This document shows, one piece after another, positions 15,034 through 24,703 of a stretch of 64,000 nt of DNA. The notes under the pieces are model-generated. The model worked only from the letters and a program-made list of their open reading frames with translations. It searched no databases and had not been told where the DNA came from. Numbering within the stretch: the stretch's first letter is position 1; each line of letters starts with the position of its first letter. The stretch lies in the NCBI GenBank assembly GCA_045649415.1, contig JAZRPY010000022.1, forward strand, positions 80,724 through 144,723, written 5' to 3'. Made by a program: the position numbers and the translations under genes. The DNA comes from CAKSQL01 sp045649415. GTDB taxonomy: Bacteria > Bacillota > Clostridia > UBA1381.

Positions 15034-17604
15034 TTATATTTCCTTTGCCTTGTTTGTTAATTCATATAGCTTATTCAATGCCTCAATAGGCGTATAGGTT
15101 GTGACATCAAGAGCCTTTAATTCATCAACAATGACTCTTCCAAGCTCATCTTGAAAGTCTATTTGAGTGTCATCCCTCTCAGGCTTTTCATACTTTTCTG
15201 CCACACTTCCAATTTCATCGTTTTCAATCTTTTTTAATATTTCCTTTGCTCTTTGAATAACATCTTTTGGTATTCCCGCAAGCGCTGCAACCTCTATTCC
15301 ATAGCTATCGTCAGCACCACCGGGAACTATCTTTCTTAAAAATGTTATATCGTCCCCACGCTTTTTAACTGCAATGTTATAGTTTTTAACTCCCTCTAAT
15401 TTATCCTCAAGCTCGGTCATCTCATGGTAGTGAGTTGCAAACAGAGTTTTTGCACCACATTTTTTCTTATTCTGCATAAACTCTGCAACCGCCCAGGCAA
15501 TTGACAGTCCATCAAAGGTGCTTGTACCTCTACCGATTTCGTCAAGGATAACAAGTGAATTTTTGGTTGCATTCTTTAAAATTGCTGCAACCTCAACCAT
15601 TTCAAGCATAAAAGTACTCTGTCCGGATGCAATATCATCTGATGCACCAACACGAGTGAAAATCCTGTCGGCAGGAGTGATTTTTGCATAGCTTGCAGGT
15701 ACAAAGCTACCTATCTGTGCCATTAGCGATATCAATGCAACCTGACGCATATATGTGGATTTTCCTGCCATATTAGGTCCGGTTATGATCATAAGCCTTG
15801 CATCATCAATATTAAGGCTTGTGTCATTTGGCACAAACATGGTTTTTGATAAAGTTTTTTCCACCACAGGATGCCTTCCGTCCTTTATAACCAATTGTCC
15901 GTCTGTTGCGATTTCAGGCATAGTGTAGTTATATTTTGATGCAACCTCAGCTAATGAGCATAGAGCATCTGTGTTTGCAACAATCTCAGAAACCTCTTTT
16001 AGTCTTACTATTTCTCTTTCAACACTTCCTCTTAAGCGTTCAAAAATATCAGCTTCAAGAATGTCTATTTTCTCCCCTGCTCCTAAGATGAGATTTTCAA
16101 GCTCCTTCAGTCTTGGAGTTATGTATCTTTCACCATTAACAGTGGTTTGTTTTCTTATATAATCCTCAGGAATTTTATCCTTATATGAATTTGAAACCTC
16201 AATATAATAGCCAAAAACCTTGTTGAATTTAATTTTTAAGGTCTTAATTCCTGTTCTCTCCTTCTCATCTGCTTCCTCTTTTAAAATTAGGTTTGTTCCC
16301 TCTGTTTTAGCAAATTTCAGTTCATCAAGCTCGGTGCTATATCCACCCTTAATGAGTCCATCTTTTGCTTGGTCATCAGAAATTATATCATCAATAAGGG
16401 TATAGATATCCTGCATCATATCAAGATTTTTACCCATATTTTTAAGACTCGCTGTGCTTGTTCTCTCCAAAAGATATTTCAGCTGAGGAAGGTTTGACAA
16501 GGATTGCTTTAACGACAATAAATCCACAGGTAAAACATTTCTTAAAGACACTCTTGTTATTATCCTTTGAATGTCATATATTCCTGAGAGAGTTTGCCTT
16601 AAATCATCTCTTAGGATAATGTCGTTCACAAGCTCCTCAACTGCATATAATCTTTTGTTAATTGAAACAGGGTTCAAAAGTGGCTTTTCAACCCATTTTT
16701 TCAATTGTCTTGCACCCATTGAGGTCTTTGTTTTATCAAGCACCCACAACAATGAGGATTTTTTTGTTTTATCCCTCATAGTTTCAGTAAGCTCTAAGTT
16801 TCTTCTTGTGGCAGGGTCAAGCTCCATGAACTCGGATGCCTTATATACCTCTATTGTGTCGATATATCCCACTGCCTGTTTCTGAGTATGCTCTAAGTAC
16901 ATCAAAAGACCATAAACTGCCTTTTCCTCACTCAAATCCATCTTTGGCAATAGTTTGAATTGTCTTTTTATTTTGTCTTTATCTGCAAGGTCAAAAAACT
17001 CACTACCCATAAACTCGGTAAGAATTTCTCTACCCATTGGGATTACCCCTTCAAGCAAGTCCTTTTTTTCCTCATTAACAACAATTTCGGAGGGCGTATA
17101 TCTTGCAAGTTCACTCATAACATCCTCTTTTGAAAAGCCGTGAGTTACATAGACTTCACCTGTTGAAATATCAGAGAATGCAAGTCCTGCTGAATTATCA
17201 TCAAAATATACCACTGCAAGATAGTTATTGGTTTTTTCATCAAGCATATTATCCTCGGTGATAGTTCCCGAGGTTATAATTTTAACAACTTCTCTTTTAA
17301 CTATTCCCTTAGCGGACTTTGGGTCCTCAACCTGTTCACATATAGCTACCTTATAGCCCTTTGAAACAAGCTTTGCAATATAGGAGGATGCACTATGGAA
17401 GGGCACGCCACACATTGGAGCTTTTTCCTCCAAGCCACAGCTTTTACCTGTTAATGCTATTTCAAGCTCCCTTGAAGCAATTTTTGCATCATCAAAAAAC
17501 ATTTCATAAAAATCGCCTAAGCGATAGAATAAAATGCAATCCGAATATTGTTCCTTTGTGATTAAGTATTGCCCCATCATAGGAGTCATATTTTCTTTGT
17601 CCAT
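15034..17604 (-). CDS. mutS: DNA mismatch recognition protein MutS
   Basis: Recognises mismatches and small loops; 856 residues. The mismatch-binding N-terminus has the FYEMF motif (Phe/Glu that wedge into the mismatch) at about residues 34-38. The Walker A loop GPNMAGKST is at 609-617, followed by DEIGRGTSTFDG and the conserved FATHYHEM. A GTG/ATG cluster marks the start; I chose ATG 17604 because AAAGGAAG lies six bases before it, whereas it abuts the alternative ATG at 17610. A terminator upstream (17638) suggests mutS has its own promoter. Confidence 0.97.
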   Translation of the reverse strand: MDKENMTPMMGQYLITKEQYSDCILFYRLGDFYEMFFDDAKIASRELEIALTGKSCGLEEKAPMCGVPFHSASSYIAKLVSKGYKVAICEQVEDPKSAKGIVKREVVKIITSGTITEDNMLDEKTNNYLAVVYFDDNSAGLAFSDISTGEVYVTHGFSKEDVMSELARYTPSEIVVNEEKKDLLEGVIPMGREILTEFMGSEFFDLADKDKIKRQFKLLPKMDLSEEKAVYGLLMYLEHTQKQAVGYIDTIEVYKASEFMELDPATRRNLELTETMRDKTKKSSLLWVLDKTKTSMGARQLKKWVEKPLLNPVSINKRLYAVEELVNDIILRDDLRQTLSGIYDIQRIITRVSLRNVLPVDLLSLKQSLSNLPQLKYLLERTSTASLKNMGKNLDMMQDIYTLIDDIISDDQAKDGLIKGGYSTELDELKFAKTEGTNLILKEEADEKERTGIKTLKIKFNKVFGYYIEVSNSYKDKIPEDYIRKQTTVNGERYITPRLKELENLILGAGEKIDILEADIFERLRGSVEREIVRLKEVSEIVANTDALCSLAEVASKYNYTMPEIATDGQLVIKDGRHPVVEKTLSKTMFVPNDTSLNIDDARLMIITGPNMAGKSTYMRQVALISLMAQIGSFVPASYAKITPADRIFTRVGASDDIASGQSTFMLEMVEVAAILKNATKNSLVILDEIGRGTSTFDGLSIAWAVAEFMQNKKKCGAKTLFATHYHEMTELEDKLEGVKNYNIAVKKRGDDITFLRKIVPGGADDSYGIEVAALAGIPKDVIQRAKEILKKIENDEIGSVAEKYEKPERDDTQIDFQDELGRVIVDELKALDVTTYTPIEALNKLYELTNKAKEI

Positions 17605-17637
17605 ACCCATCTTCCTTTTACCATTAAAATTAAAACT

Positions 17638-17668
17638 CAGGTGATTGCATCAAAAATACAATCACCTG
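17638..17668 (-). terminator. Terminator after the YlbF-like gene
   Basis: A perfect 10-bp stem CAGGTGATTG/CAATCACCTG with an 11-base loop. On the minus strand it is followed by AGTTTTAATTTT. It divides the dprA-to-YlbF run from the mutS-to-leuS run. Confidence 0.75.
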
Positions 17669-17677
17669 TTAAATCCA

Positions 17678-18058
17678 TTAGTGACATCCACCACAAGTGC
17701 TGCAATTGTGAGTGCAGCCGTTAGGGTCCTGACCTGTTATATAGAAATTTAAAATCCCGTTAATCTCATTAACCAAAGCATCAAAATTGTTCTTTGCCTC
17801 AACAAATGCTCTGATAACCTCGGATTCATTAAGCATCTTATCAAATGCTTCCTGATTTTTCTTAATGGCTTCTTCCTGAGAAATCTTTCCTTCCTGCATA
17901 TCTCTGCCTAAATTCATACGATTTAAGTTGAACTCCTGCAAAAGCTTTTTGGCGTTCTCATCCTCCATTTGTGCCTTTTCGCAAGCCATTAACTCCTCCA
18001 TTTGCTTTGAGGCTTTAATTTGCTTTCCTAACTCGTGTGTTTGTTCGTGAATTGTCAT
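17678..18058 (-). CDS. YlbF/YmcA (Ric) family protein with C-terminal cysteine cluster
   Basis: A 126-residue, largely helical protein (helices over about 2-105) of the YlbF/YmcA family. In Bacillus, YlbF, YmcA and YaaT form an Fe-S-containing complex that steers mRNA maturation and phosphorelay activity. Here the C-terminus carries Cys115, Cys119, Cys122 and Cys125 followed by His126, a plausible Fe-S ligand set. In B. subtilis ymcA lies beside the miaB homologue, and here the gene starts 20 bases after miaB, so YmcA/RicA is the likeliest counterpart. YlbF cannot be excluded. Confidence 0.85.
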   Translation of the reverse strand: MTIHEQTHELGKQIKASKQMEELMACEKAQMEDENAKKLLQEFNLNRMNLGRDMQEGKISQEEAIKKNQEAFDKMLNESEVIRAFVEAKNNFDALVNEINGILNFYITGQDPNGCTHNCSTCGGCH

Positions 18059-18078
18059 TTTAATCTACATCCTTTCTT

Positions 18079-19497
18079 TTATTTAACCAATTCTCCATTC
18101 AGGCTCCATGTGTGTGCCTCTTTAATAAGCACATCTACATATTTGCCCTTCAGGGAAATATCTCCTTCAAAATTAACTATTTTCGAGCTATCAGTTCTTC
18201 CCGATAAAATATTCTTGTTATTTTTACTTTCTCCATCCACCAAAACCTTTACAACCTTGCCCACATAAGCATCATTTTTCTTTTTTGATATCTCATTTTG
18301 GACTTCTAAAAGCCTGTCGAAGTTTTTATGAATTTCGTCGTCTGTTAAAACAAAATCAAGCTTTGCCGCGGGAGTGCCCTCTCTTTTTGAGTATATAAAT
18401 GAGAAAATCTGGTCATATTCAACCTTTTTCAAAACATCTAAGGTTTCCTCAAAATCCTCATTAGTTTCTGTTGGAAATCCAACAATGACATCTGTTGTTA
18501 AGCACAGTAGAGGGATTCTTTGTTTGACCTTATTGATTTTTTCAAGATACTCATTTTTTGTGTAGCCTCTGTTCATATCCTTCAACACTTTATCAGAGCC
18601 TGCCTGAAATGGCAAATGTAATTGAGCACAAACCTTATCACATTCTGCCATTGCATCTATAAGCTTGTCCCCGAAATCCTTAGGATGTGATGTCATAAAT
18701 CTTATTCTTTCAACACCATCTATTTCATTAACAAGCCTTAAAAGGTCAGAAAAATCAATTTTCTCCTCCAAATCCTTGCCATAGGAGTTGACATTTTGTC
18801 CCAATAAACAAATCTCCGTCACTCCGTTTTTTACCAGCTCTTTGATTTCAGCTATGATTACTTCTTTTTTTCGGCTTCTCTCTCTGCCTCTCACATATGG
18901 AACAATGCAGTAGGTACAAAAGTTGTTACAGCCATACATAATGGATACCCAAGCCTTATTGTCATCATCCCTTAAAATTGGAATATCCTCTGCAATTTTC
19001 CCGTCCGATGCTTCAATACTAACCACATTTTCATTTTCAACTATGGTGTTATATAAAAGCTCAGGCATTTTATAAAGTGAATGAGTACCAAAAATAAGAT
19101 TGACATGAGGATATACCTTTTTGATTTTTCGGGTTATATGCTCTTGTTGTACCATACATCCACACAAAGCAATAATCATTTCAGGACGCTTTTGTTTTAA
19201 ATGCTTTAAAATTCCAAGCCTTCCAAAAACCTTCTGCTCTGCATTTTCTCTCACCGCACAGGTGTTATATATAACCAAATCTGCAATTTCCTCATTATCT
19301 GTGAATAAATATCCTGCCTCACTAAGCATTCCTCTTATTCTTTCGGTGTCATTCTCATTTTGCTGACATCCGTAGGTCTGGGTTACTGCCAAAGGCTTTC
19401 TACCCATTCTCTTTTCAAAGCTATAGGAGTATTCCCTTAATTTATTTATATACTCCAATTGCTCCTTCATTTCTATTTCATTAACAAATTCTGCCAT
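18079..19497 (-). CDS. miaB: tRNA-2-methylthio-N6-dimethylallyladenosine synthase
   Basis: Radical-SAM methylthiotransferase that adds a methylthio group to i6A37 made by MiaA. The 472-residue protein has the UPF0004 domain with cluster ligands Cys44, Cys80 and Cys114, the radical-SAM motif CNNFCTYC (190, 194, 197), and a C-terminal TRAM domain ending in the ISLKGKYVDVLI strand region. The roughly 35-residue N-terminal extension is usual in Firmicutes. Sister genes for tRNA modification (miaA, trmFO) lie in the same cluster. Confidence 0.97.
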   Translation of the reverse strand: MAEFVNEIEMKEQLEYINKLREYSYSFEKRMGRKPLAVTQTYGCQQNENDTERIRGMLSEAGYLFTDNEEIADLVIYNTCAVRENAEQKVFGRLGILKHLKQKRPEMIIALCGCMVQQEHITRKIKKVYPHVNLIFGTHSLYKMPELLYNTIVENENVVSIEASDGKIAEDIPILRDDDNKAWVSIMYGCNNFCTYCIVPYVRGRERSRKKEVIIAEIKELVKNGVTEICLLGQNVNSYGKDLEEKIDFSDLLRLVNEIDGVERIRFMTSHPKDFGDKLIDAMAECDKVCAQLHLPFQAGSDKVLKDMNRGYTKNEYLEKINKVKQRIPLLCLTTDVIVGFPTETNEDFEETLDVLKKVEYDQIFSFIYSKREGTPAAKLDFVLTDDEIHKNFDRLLEVQNEISKKKNDAYVGKVVKVLVDGESKNNKNILSGRTDSSKIVNFEGDISLKGKYVDVLIKEAHTWSLNGELVK

Positions 19498-19520
19498 TTA
19501 TCTAATCCTTCAACAAAATA

Positions 19521-20051
19521 TTATTTCATTGCCTTTTTAATTTCTGCCTTTAAAGTTTCTTCATCTGTGGTCTTGAATGAAATTCCTGTTATTCCTTCTT
19601 CATTATCCATAATCAAAGCAGGAGTCTGGTTATTAACAAAAGAGAAATTCTCAAGAATTTTCGGGTCTTTAGAAATGTTCTTTAAGTCAAACTCAACCTT
19701 GCCCTCATATTCCTTTTTAAGCTTTTCAAATACCTTTATTGCAGAATCGTAGTCCTCATCACTCTCATTCACAAAATAGATAAACATAGGCAATCTTTCT
19801 GTTTTATCATGTGTATTCTGGGTATTTGTTTCTGTTTTTTTGTCAACAGTCTCTTCCTTTTCTTCAGGTTGTGAAGTAACAGGTTCTTCAGTTTCTGAAA
19901 CAACAGGCTCTTCAGTTTCTAAAACAACCTCTTCGGGATGTTTCTCTGCCACATACTTTTTGTAGTTATCAATGCTAACCCATGTGCCTGCCACTGTTAC
20001 TGCCACCAAAATCACAATAGCAATCACTAAAAAGACATTCTGCTTCTTCAT
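19521..20051 (-). CDS. Membrane-anchored thioredoxin-fold protein lacking the CxxC motif
   Basis: A 176-residue protein I do not recognise beyond its fold. It has a membrane anchor at about 6-25, an acidic Glu/Pro/Thr linker (about 38-85) and a C-terminal domain (about 88-176) resembling thioredoxin. That domain has strand MFIYFV, a helix, strand KVEFDLKNI, a cis-proline-like NQTPALIM at Pro144 and a final helix. The redox CxxC position reads NESDED, so it cannot act as a dithiol oxidoreductase. The linker places the domain outside the membrane. The ATG at 20051 has AAGGAG 11 bases upstream; an in-frame GTG at 20063 overlaps that site. Confidence 0.75.
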   Translation of the reverse strand: MKKQNVFLVIAIVILVAVTVAGTWVSIDNYKKYVAEKHPEEVVLETEEPVVSETEEPVTSQPEEKEETVDKKTETNTQNTHDKTERLPMFIYFVNESDEDYDSAIKVFEKLKKEYEGKVEFDLKNISKDPKILENFSFVNNQTPALIMDNEEGITGISFKTTDEETLKAEIKKAMK

Positions 20052-20069
20052 AAAATCATACACTCCTTT

Positions 20070-21374
20070 TTATATATCCTTTGTATCTTCCCTTATAATA
20101 TTTAACGCTCTTTCGGAAATCAATCTGTATCGGTCAGTTTTCTTTCCTTTGACTCTATAACTAAGACCTTCTATAATACCAAAATTTATATTCATTGGCT
20201 GAAGGTTAGCTTCTGCCTGACCTGTTATATATAATGGTAATGCACCAATTGCAGTTTTCTTGTCAGGCTCAAAGAATTTCTCACCTCGAACAAGCTTTGC
20301 CATATTAAGTCCTGCGAGTATCCCTGAGGATGCCGACTCAACATAGCCCTCAACTCCTGTTATCTGTCCTGCAAAGAAAACTTTTTCATACTTTTTCATT
20401 TGATAGTATTTATTTAAAATTTTAGGTGCCTGAAGATATGTGTTTCTGTGCATAACCCCATATCTCACAAATTCGGCATTTTCAAGACCTGTAATCATTG
20501 AAAATACTCTCTTTTGCTCACCCCATTTTAAATTGGTCTGGAAGCCTACAAGATTATAAAGAGTATCCTCCATATTATCTCTTCTCAATTGTACAACTGC
20601 ATACTGGTCGTCCTTACCTGTTTTGGGATTTATTAACCCAACAGGCTTTAACGGACCAAATAAAAGGGTTTTATCTCCTCTTTTTGCCATAACCTCAACA
20701 GGCATACATCCTTCAAATACGGTCTGGTTTTCAAACTCCTTCAAGGGTGTTACCTCTGCATTTATAAGCTCCTTATAAAAAGCATTATACTCCTCCTCTG
20801 TCATAGGACAGTTAATATAATCAGGAGTACCTCTTTGATATCTTGCTCCAAAGAAAACCTTGTCCATATCAATGCTTTCCTTTGTAATAACAGGTGCTGC
20901 TGCATCATAAAAGTACATACTCTCCTCACCTGTGAGTTTTATAAGCTCCTTTGATAAGCTATCCGAGGTCAATGGTCCCGTAGCAATAATTGTGTACTCA
21001 TCAGTATCAATTTTATCAACCTCCTCAGTTACCACCTCAATCAACGGTTCTTCTTTGATTTTATCTGTGATAAACTGAGAAAATATGTCCCTGTCAACTG
21101 CCAAAGCTCCCCCTGCGGGCACCTTTGATACATCTGCAGCCATCATCATCAGGGAATCAAAATATCGCATTTCCTCCTTTAAAAGTCCACAGGCATTTTC
21201 AAGCCTGTCTGCCTTTAAAGAATTTGAGCAAACCAACTCAGCAAAGTTCTCACTATGATGTGCAGGTGAAAACTTCAATGGCTTCATTTCATAAAGCTTC
21301 ACAGGAATACCACGCTTTGCCAACTGCCATGCAGCCTCACAGCCTGCAAGTCCTGCTCCGATTACCTTTACCAT
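20070..21374 (-). CDS. trmFO: Folate-dependent tRNA (uracil-54-C5)-methyltransferase
   Basis: Flavoprotein that makes ribothymidine 54 in tRNA using methylenetetrahydrofolate instead of SAM; 434 residues. The N-terminal FAD-binding loop is GAGLAGCEAAW (5-15), followed by the family signatures HHSENFAELVCSNSL and GYVESASSGILAG. The ATG at 21374 was chosen over one at 21395: AGGGG lies seven bases upstream and the protein then starts MVKVIGAG. trmFO behind topA and dprA is a common Firmicutes order. Confidence 0.97.
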   Translation of the reverse strand: MVKVIGAGLAGCEAAWQLAKRGIPVKLYEMKPLKFSPAHHSENFAELVCSNSLKADRLENACGLLKEEMRYFDSLMMMAADVSKVPAGGALAVDRDIFSQFITDKIKEEPLIEVVTEEVDKIDTDEYTIIATGPLTSDSLSKELIKLTGEESMYFYDAAAPVITKESIDMDKVFFGARYQRGTPDYINCPMTEEEYNAFYKELINAEVTPLKEFENQTVFEGCMPVEVMAKRGDKTLLFGPLKPVGLINPKTGKDDQYAVVQLRRDNMEDTLYNLVGFQTNLKWGEQKRVFSMITGLENAEFVRYGVMHRNTYLQAPKILNKYYQMKKYEKVFFAGQITGVEGYVESASSGILAGLNMAKLVRGEKFFEPDKKTAIGALPLYITGQAEANLQPMNINFGIIEGLSYRVKGKKTDRYRLISERALNIIREDTKDI

Positions 21375-21398
21375 AAAATATCCCCTTTTAGCCAATCC

Positions 21399-23471
21399 TT
21401 ATTTCTTAGTTGCTCTTTCATAGTTACATCCGTCGGTTATACAAACAACCTTTGCCTTTTTACCCTTTTTCTTCAACAAAAGTCCACCACATTCGGGACA
21501 TCTTTCGTCCTTAACAGGCTCATCCCAAGCCATAAAGTCACATTTGGGTGCATTTTCACAACCATAGTATAGCTTTCCTTTTCTGGACTTCTTAACCAAG
21601 ATTTCTCCACTACACTTAGGACATATTGCACCTGTACCCTCTCTTATCATTTTAGTGTTCTTACACTCAGGGTATCCAGGACAAGCTAAAAATCGTCCGA
21701 ATTTTGATATTTTATATACCATTCTTCGTCCACATTTTTCGCATATAACATCCGATTCCTCGTCCTTGATTTTAATTTTTGAAATTTCGCTTTCTGCTTT
21801 TTTCAAGTTTTTCTCAAAATCAGGATAGAATTCCTCAATTACCTTCTTCCACTTCCTTGTTCCGTCCTCTACATCATCCAGCTGCTTTTCCATATTGGCA
21901 GTAAATTCAATATCGACGATATTCTGGAAGCTATTCTTCATAATATCATTAACAACCATACCAAGCTCGGTTGGTACCAATTGCTTTTTGCTTCTCGCAA
22001 CATAGCCTCTTGAAATAATAAGTGTAATTGTTGGAGCATAGGTACTTGGTCGGCCTATTCCGTTTTCTTCCAATGCACGAACTAAAGTTGCTTCAGTAAA
22101 TCTCTGAGGTGGTTGTGTGAAATGTTGCTTTCTTTCTATTTCATCAAGCTTTAAGCATTGACCTTCCTTTAGTTTTGGAAGCATCTTTTCCCTTTCCTCT
22201 GCTTCATCCACACCCTCTGTGTAAACTGTTGTGAAGCCCTTGAATTTTATTGCAGAGCCACTTGCTTTAAAGCTATAACCATTTGCCTCTATTGTAGCAT
22301 TCACAGTGTCATATATTGCTGCTTGCATCTGGCTTGCAACAAATCTGTCCCAGATAAGCTTATATAACTTATACTGGTCAGGTGGTAGCTTTGATTTTAC
22401 ATCCGACGGAAGAATATTGACGCTTGTGGGACGAATTGCCTCGTGAGCATCCTGAGCATTTTTCTTTGCCTTATATATTCTTTCCTTAACATATTCTGCT
22501 CCATATTTTATTTTTATAAAAGAAATAAGATCCTTTTGTGCCTCGTCGGAAATTCTCAGGGAGTCAGTTCTCATATATGTTATAAGACCAACTGTTCCTA
22601 TTTTTCCACCTACATTTACACCTTCATATAAGCTCTGTGCTGCTTGCATTGTACGGGCAGTATTAAAGCCTATTTTTCTCAAAGCATCCTGTTGGAGTGT
22701 ACTTGTTGTGAAGGGTGGTGGTGGATTTTTCAAAAGCTCACCTGCTTTGATTGACTTAACCTTGAATTGCTCATTTTTAACTAAAGATACAATTTTCTCT
22801 GCATCCTCGGCACAGGTCAACTCTTCCTCTTTATTTTCCTTGCCAAAATACCTTGCCAAGAAGGTTTTCTTGCCATCGGACAGTTCAGCCTCCACAGTCC
22901 AGAACTCTCTTGGCACAAAGTCAAGAATTTCCTCCTCCCTGTCACAAATCATTTTAGTTGCAACAGATTGAACTCTTCCTGCACTTAATCCCTTCTTTAC
23001 CTTTTCCCATAATAGTGGGCTTATTTTATATCCAACAATTCTATCCAGTACTCGTCTTGCCTGTTGTGCGTCAACAAGATTCATATCGATTCCTCTTGGA
23101 CTTTTAATTGCCTTTTTAACAGCGTCCTTTGTTATTTCATTAAAGGTCACTCTGCAATTTGAATTGGTGTCAATCTTCAAAACATTTGCAAGATGCCAAC
23201 TGATTGCCTCTCCCTCTCGGTCAGGGTCAGTTGCAAGATATATAACATCAGCATTTTTTGCTTCTCTTTTTAATTGAGATAAAAGGTTACCCTTACCTCT
23301 GATAGTTATATACTTTGGCTCAAATCCATTTTCAGTATCAACACCTAATTGACTTTTCGGCAAATCGATAATATGTCCCATAGATGCGATTACGCTATAA
23401 CCGTTGCCCAAATATTTTTTTATTGTTCCTGCCTTTGCAGGTGACTCAACAATCAATAGCTTTTTTGTCAT
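21399..23471 (-). CDS. topA: DNA topoisomerase I (type IA)
   Basis: Relaxes negative supercoils through a covalent 5'-phosphotyrosine intermediate. About 690 residues: TOPRIM domain at the N-terminus (LLIVESPAKAGT, DPDREGEAISWHL), catalytic Tyr299 in ITYMRTDS, and three C-terminal zinc-ribbon modules of four cysteines each (starting about residues 575, 615 and 660). The ATG at 23471 has AGGGG 11 bases upstream; the alternative ATG at 23480 is too close to it. It lies 18 bases downstream of dprA. Confidence 0.97.
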   Translation of the reverse strand: MTKKLLIVESPAKAGTIKKYLGNGYSVIASMGHIIDLPKSQLGVDTENGFEPKYITIRGKGNLLSQLKREAKNADVIYLATDPDREGEAISWHLANVLKIDTNSNCRVTFNEITKDAVKKAIKSPRGIDMNLVDAQQARRVLDRIVGYKISPLLWEKVKKGLSAGRVQSVATKMICDREEEILDFVPREFWTVEAELSDGKKTFLARYFGKENKEEELTCAEDAEKIVSLVKNEQFKVKSIKAGELLKNPPPPFTTSTLQQDALRKIGFNTARTMQAAQSLYEGVNVGGKIGTVGLITYMRTDSLRISDEAQKDLISFIKIKYGAEYVKERIYKAKKNAQDAHEAIRPTSVNILPSDVKSKLPPDQYKLYKLIWDRFVASQMQAAIYDTVNATIEANGYSFKASGSAIKFKGFTTVYTEGVDEAEEREKMLPKLKEGQCLKLDEIERKQHFTQPPQRFTEATLVRALEENGIGRPSTYAPTITLIISRGYVARSKKQLVPTELGMVVNDIMKNSFQNIVDIEFTANMEKQLDDVEDGTRKWKKVIEEFYPDFEKNLKKAESEISKIKIKDEESDVICEKCGRRMVYKISKFGRFLACPGYPECKNTKMIREGTGAICPKCSGEILVKKSRKGKLYYGCENAPKCDFMAWDEPVKDERCPECGGLLLKKKGKKAKVVCITDGCNYERATKK

Positions 23472-23489
23472 TTCTATCATTACCCCTCT

Positions 23490-24626
23490 TTAGATTTCAA
23501 GTTTATAATTGTCACCGGGAAGCTTACGGATAAATCCCATCATTTCAAGCATAGGCAATAATGAATTAAGACTCCCTATATCCATTTTAGTTTTTACTCT
23601 TATATCCTCAATGTGCATATTTCTCTCAATTAAAAGACTAATGATTTCCTTTTCTTCAGGCTTTAGTAAGGCATATTTTTCGTCATCTAATGAGATTTTT
23701 CTCACATTGTTTATTTTCTCATTATTAACTGCCTCAGGTACCTGAAGCTTTTCCACATCCTTAGGATACTCGGCTATTATGTCCATAAAAGAATCTGTGA
23801 GCCTTGCACCCTGCTTTATCAACTGATTTGTACCCTTTGAATTATGGTCTGAAATTTTCCCAGGCACTGCAAACAAATCTCTGCCATGCTCATAGGCATA
23901 ATTCGCAGTGATAAGTGCTCCACTCTGCACAGGTGCTTCGGTTACTAAAATTCCTCTTGATAGGCCACTTATTATTCTGTTCCTCTCAGGAAAATGTAAG
24001 CCCAATGGTCTTGTTTTTGGTGGGTATTCAGATATTAAAGTGCCATTTTCTGCAATTTGTTCCATAAGCTCCCTGTTCTCAGGAGGATACACAACATCCA
24101 ACCCATTCCCAAGAACTGCAATAGTCTTGTTGCCTGCTCTTAATGCTCCACGGGCTGCAGCACTATCAATACCTTTTGCCATACCACTTACAATGGTTAT
24201 TCCTCTTTTTGCCAAATCATAGCATATATTTTCAGTTACCTTCATTCCATACTCTGTGCATTTCCTTGTCCCGACAACTCCAATTGTGAGAAGTCTGTCC
24301 CATTGCATTATTTCGCCCTTCACATATAAAACATATGGTGGCGAGTCTGTTAATCTTAAAATATCAGGATAATCTATGTCATCATAGGTGAGAATTTTCG
24401 AGCCTATATTTTCTGATTCCTTTATAATCTTTTCAGCATGGGATAGGTCTTTGGAATTTAAAACAAGCGCATCTGCCCTTGTTATTCCAACAACTCCTGA
24501 ATACTCCTTATAATCTGCTTTATAGATTTCCTCAACAGTTTCAAAGTGTTCCAACAAGGCAGTTACTTTATTTGGAAATATTCCCGATAAATTCCTGAGC
24601 CATACCCAATAAATTAAATTATCCAT
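23490..24626 (-). CDS. dprA: DNA processing protein DprA (Smf)
   Basis: Loads RecA onto incoming single-stranded DNA during transformation; 378 residues. An N-terminal SAM-like helical domain (about 1-70) precedes the Rossmann-fold core with GTRKCTEYG, SGMAKGIDSAAARGAL and GNGLDVVYPPEN, and a C-terminal winged-helix domain (about 310-378). Although it implies a competence function, dprA is near-universal and no other competence genes lie beside it except the cinA/recA pair at 41-43 kb. It is the first gene of its run, with a strong promoter directly upstream. Confidence 0.95.
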   Translation of the reverse strand: MDNLIYWVWLRNLSGIFPNKVTALLEHFETVEEIYKADYKEYSGVVGITRADALVLNSKDLSHAEKIIKESENIGSKILTYDDIDYPDILRLTDSPPYVLYVKGEIMQWDRLLTIGVVGTRKCTEYGMKVTENICYDLAKRGITIVSGMAKGIDSAAARGALRAGNKTIAVLGNGLDVVYPPENRELMEQIAENGTLISEYPPKTRPLGLHFPERNRIISGLSRGILVTEAPVQSGALITANYAYEHGRDLFAVPGKISDHNSKGTNQLIKQGARLTDSFMDIIAEYPKDVEKLQVPEAVNNEKINNVRKISLDDEKYALLKPEEKEIISLLIERNMHIEDIRVKTKMDIGSLNSLLPMLEMMGFIRKLPGDNYKLEI

Positions 24627-24666
24627 TACCTATACCCTTTATCCCGATTTTTTCACAATTACTACT

Positions 24667-24695
24667 ATTATAATATCAAAATTATAATTAGTCAA
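24667..24695 (-). promoter_or_regulatory. Sigma-A promoter of the dprA-topA-trmFO run
   Basis: On the minus strand, -35 TTGACT (24695-24690), exactly 17 bases, then -10 TATAAT (24672-24667). It lies in the 77-base gap upstream of dprA. Confidence 0.75.
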
Positions 24696-24703
24696 TTGAT
24701 TTT

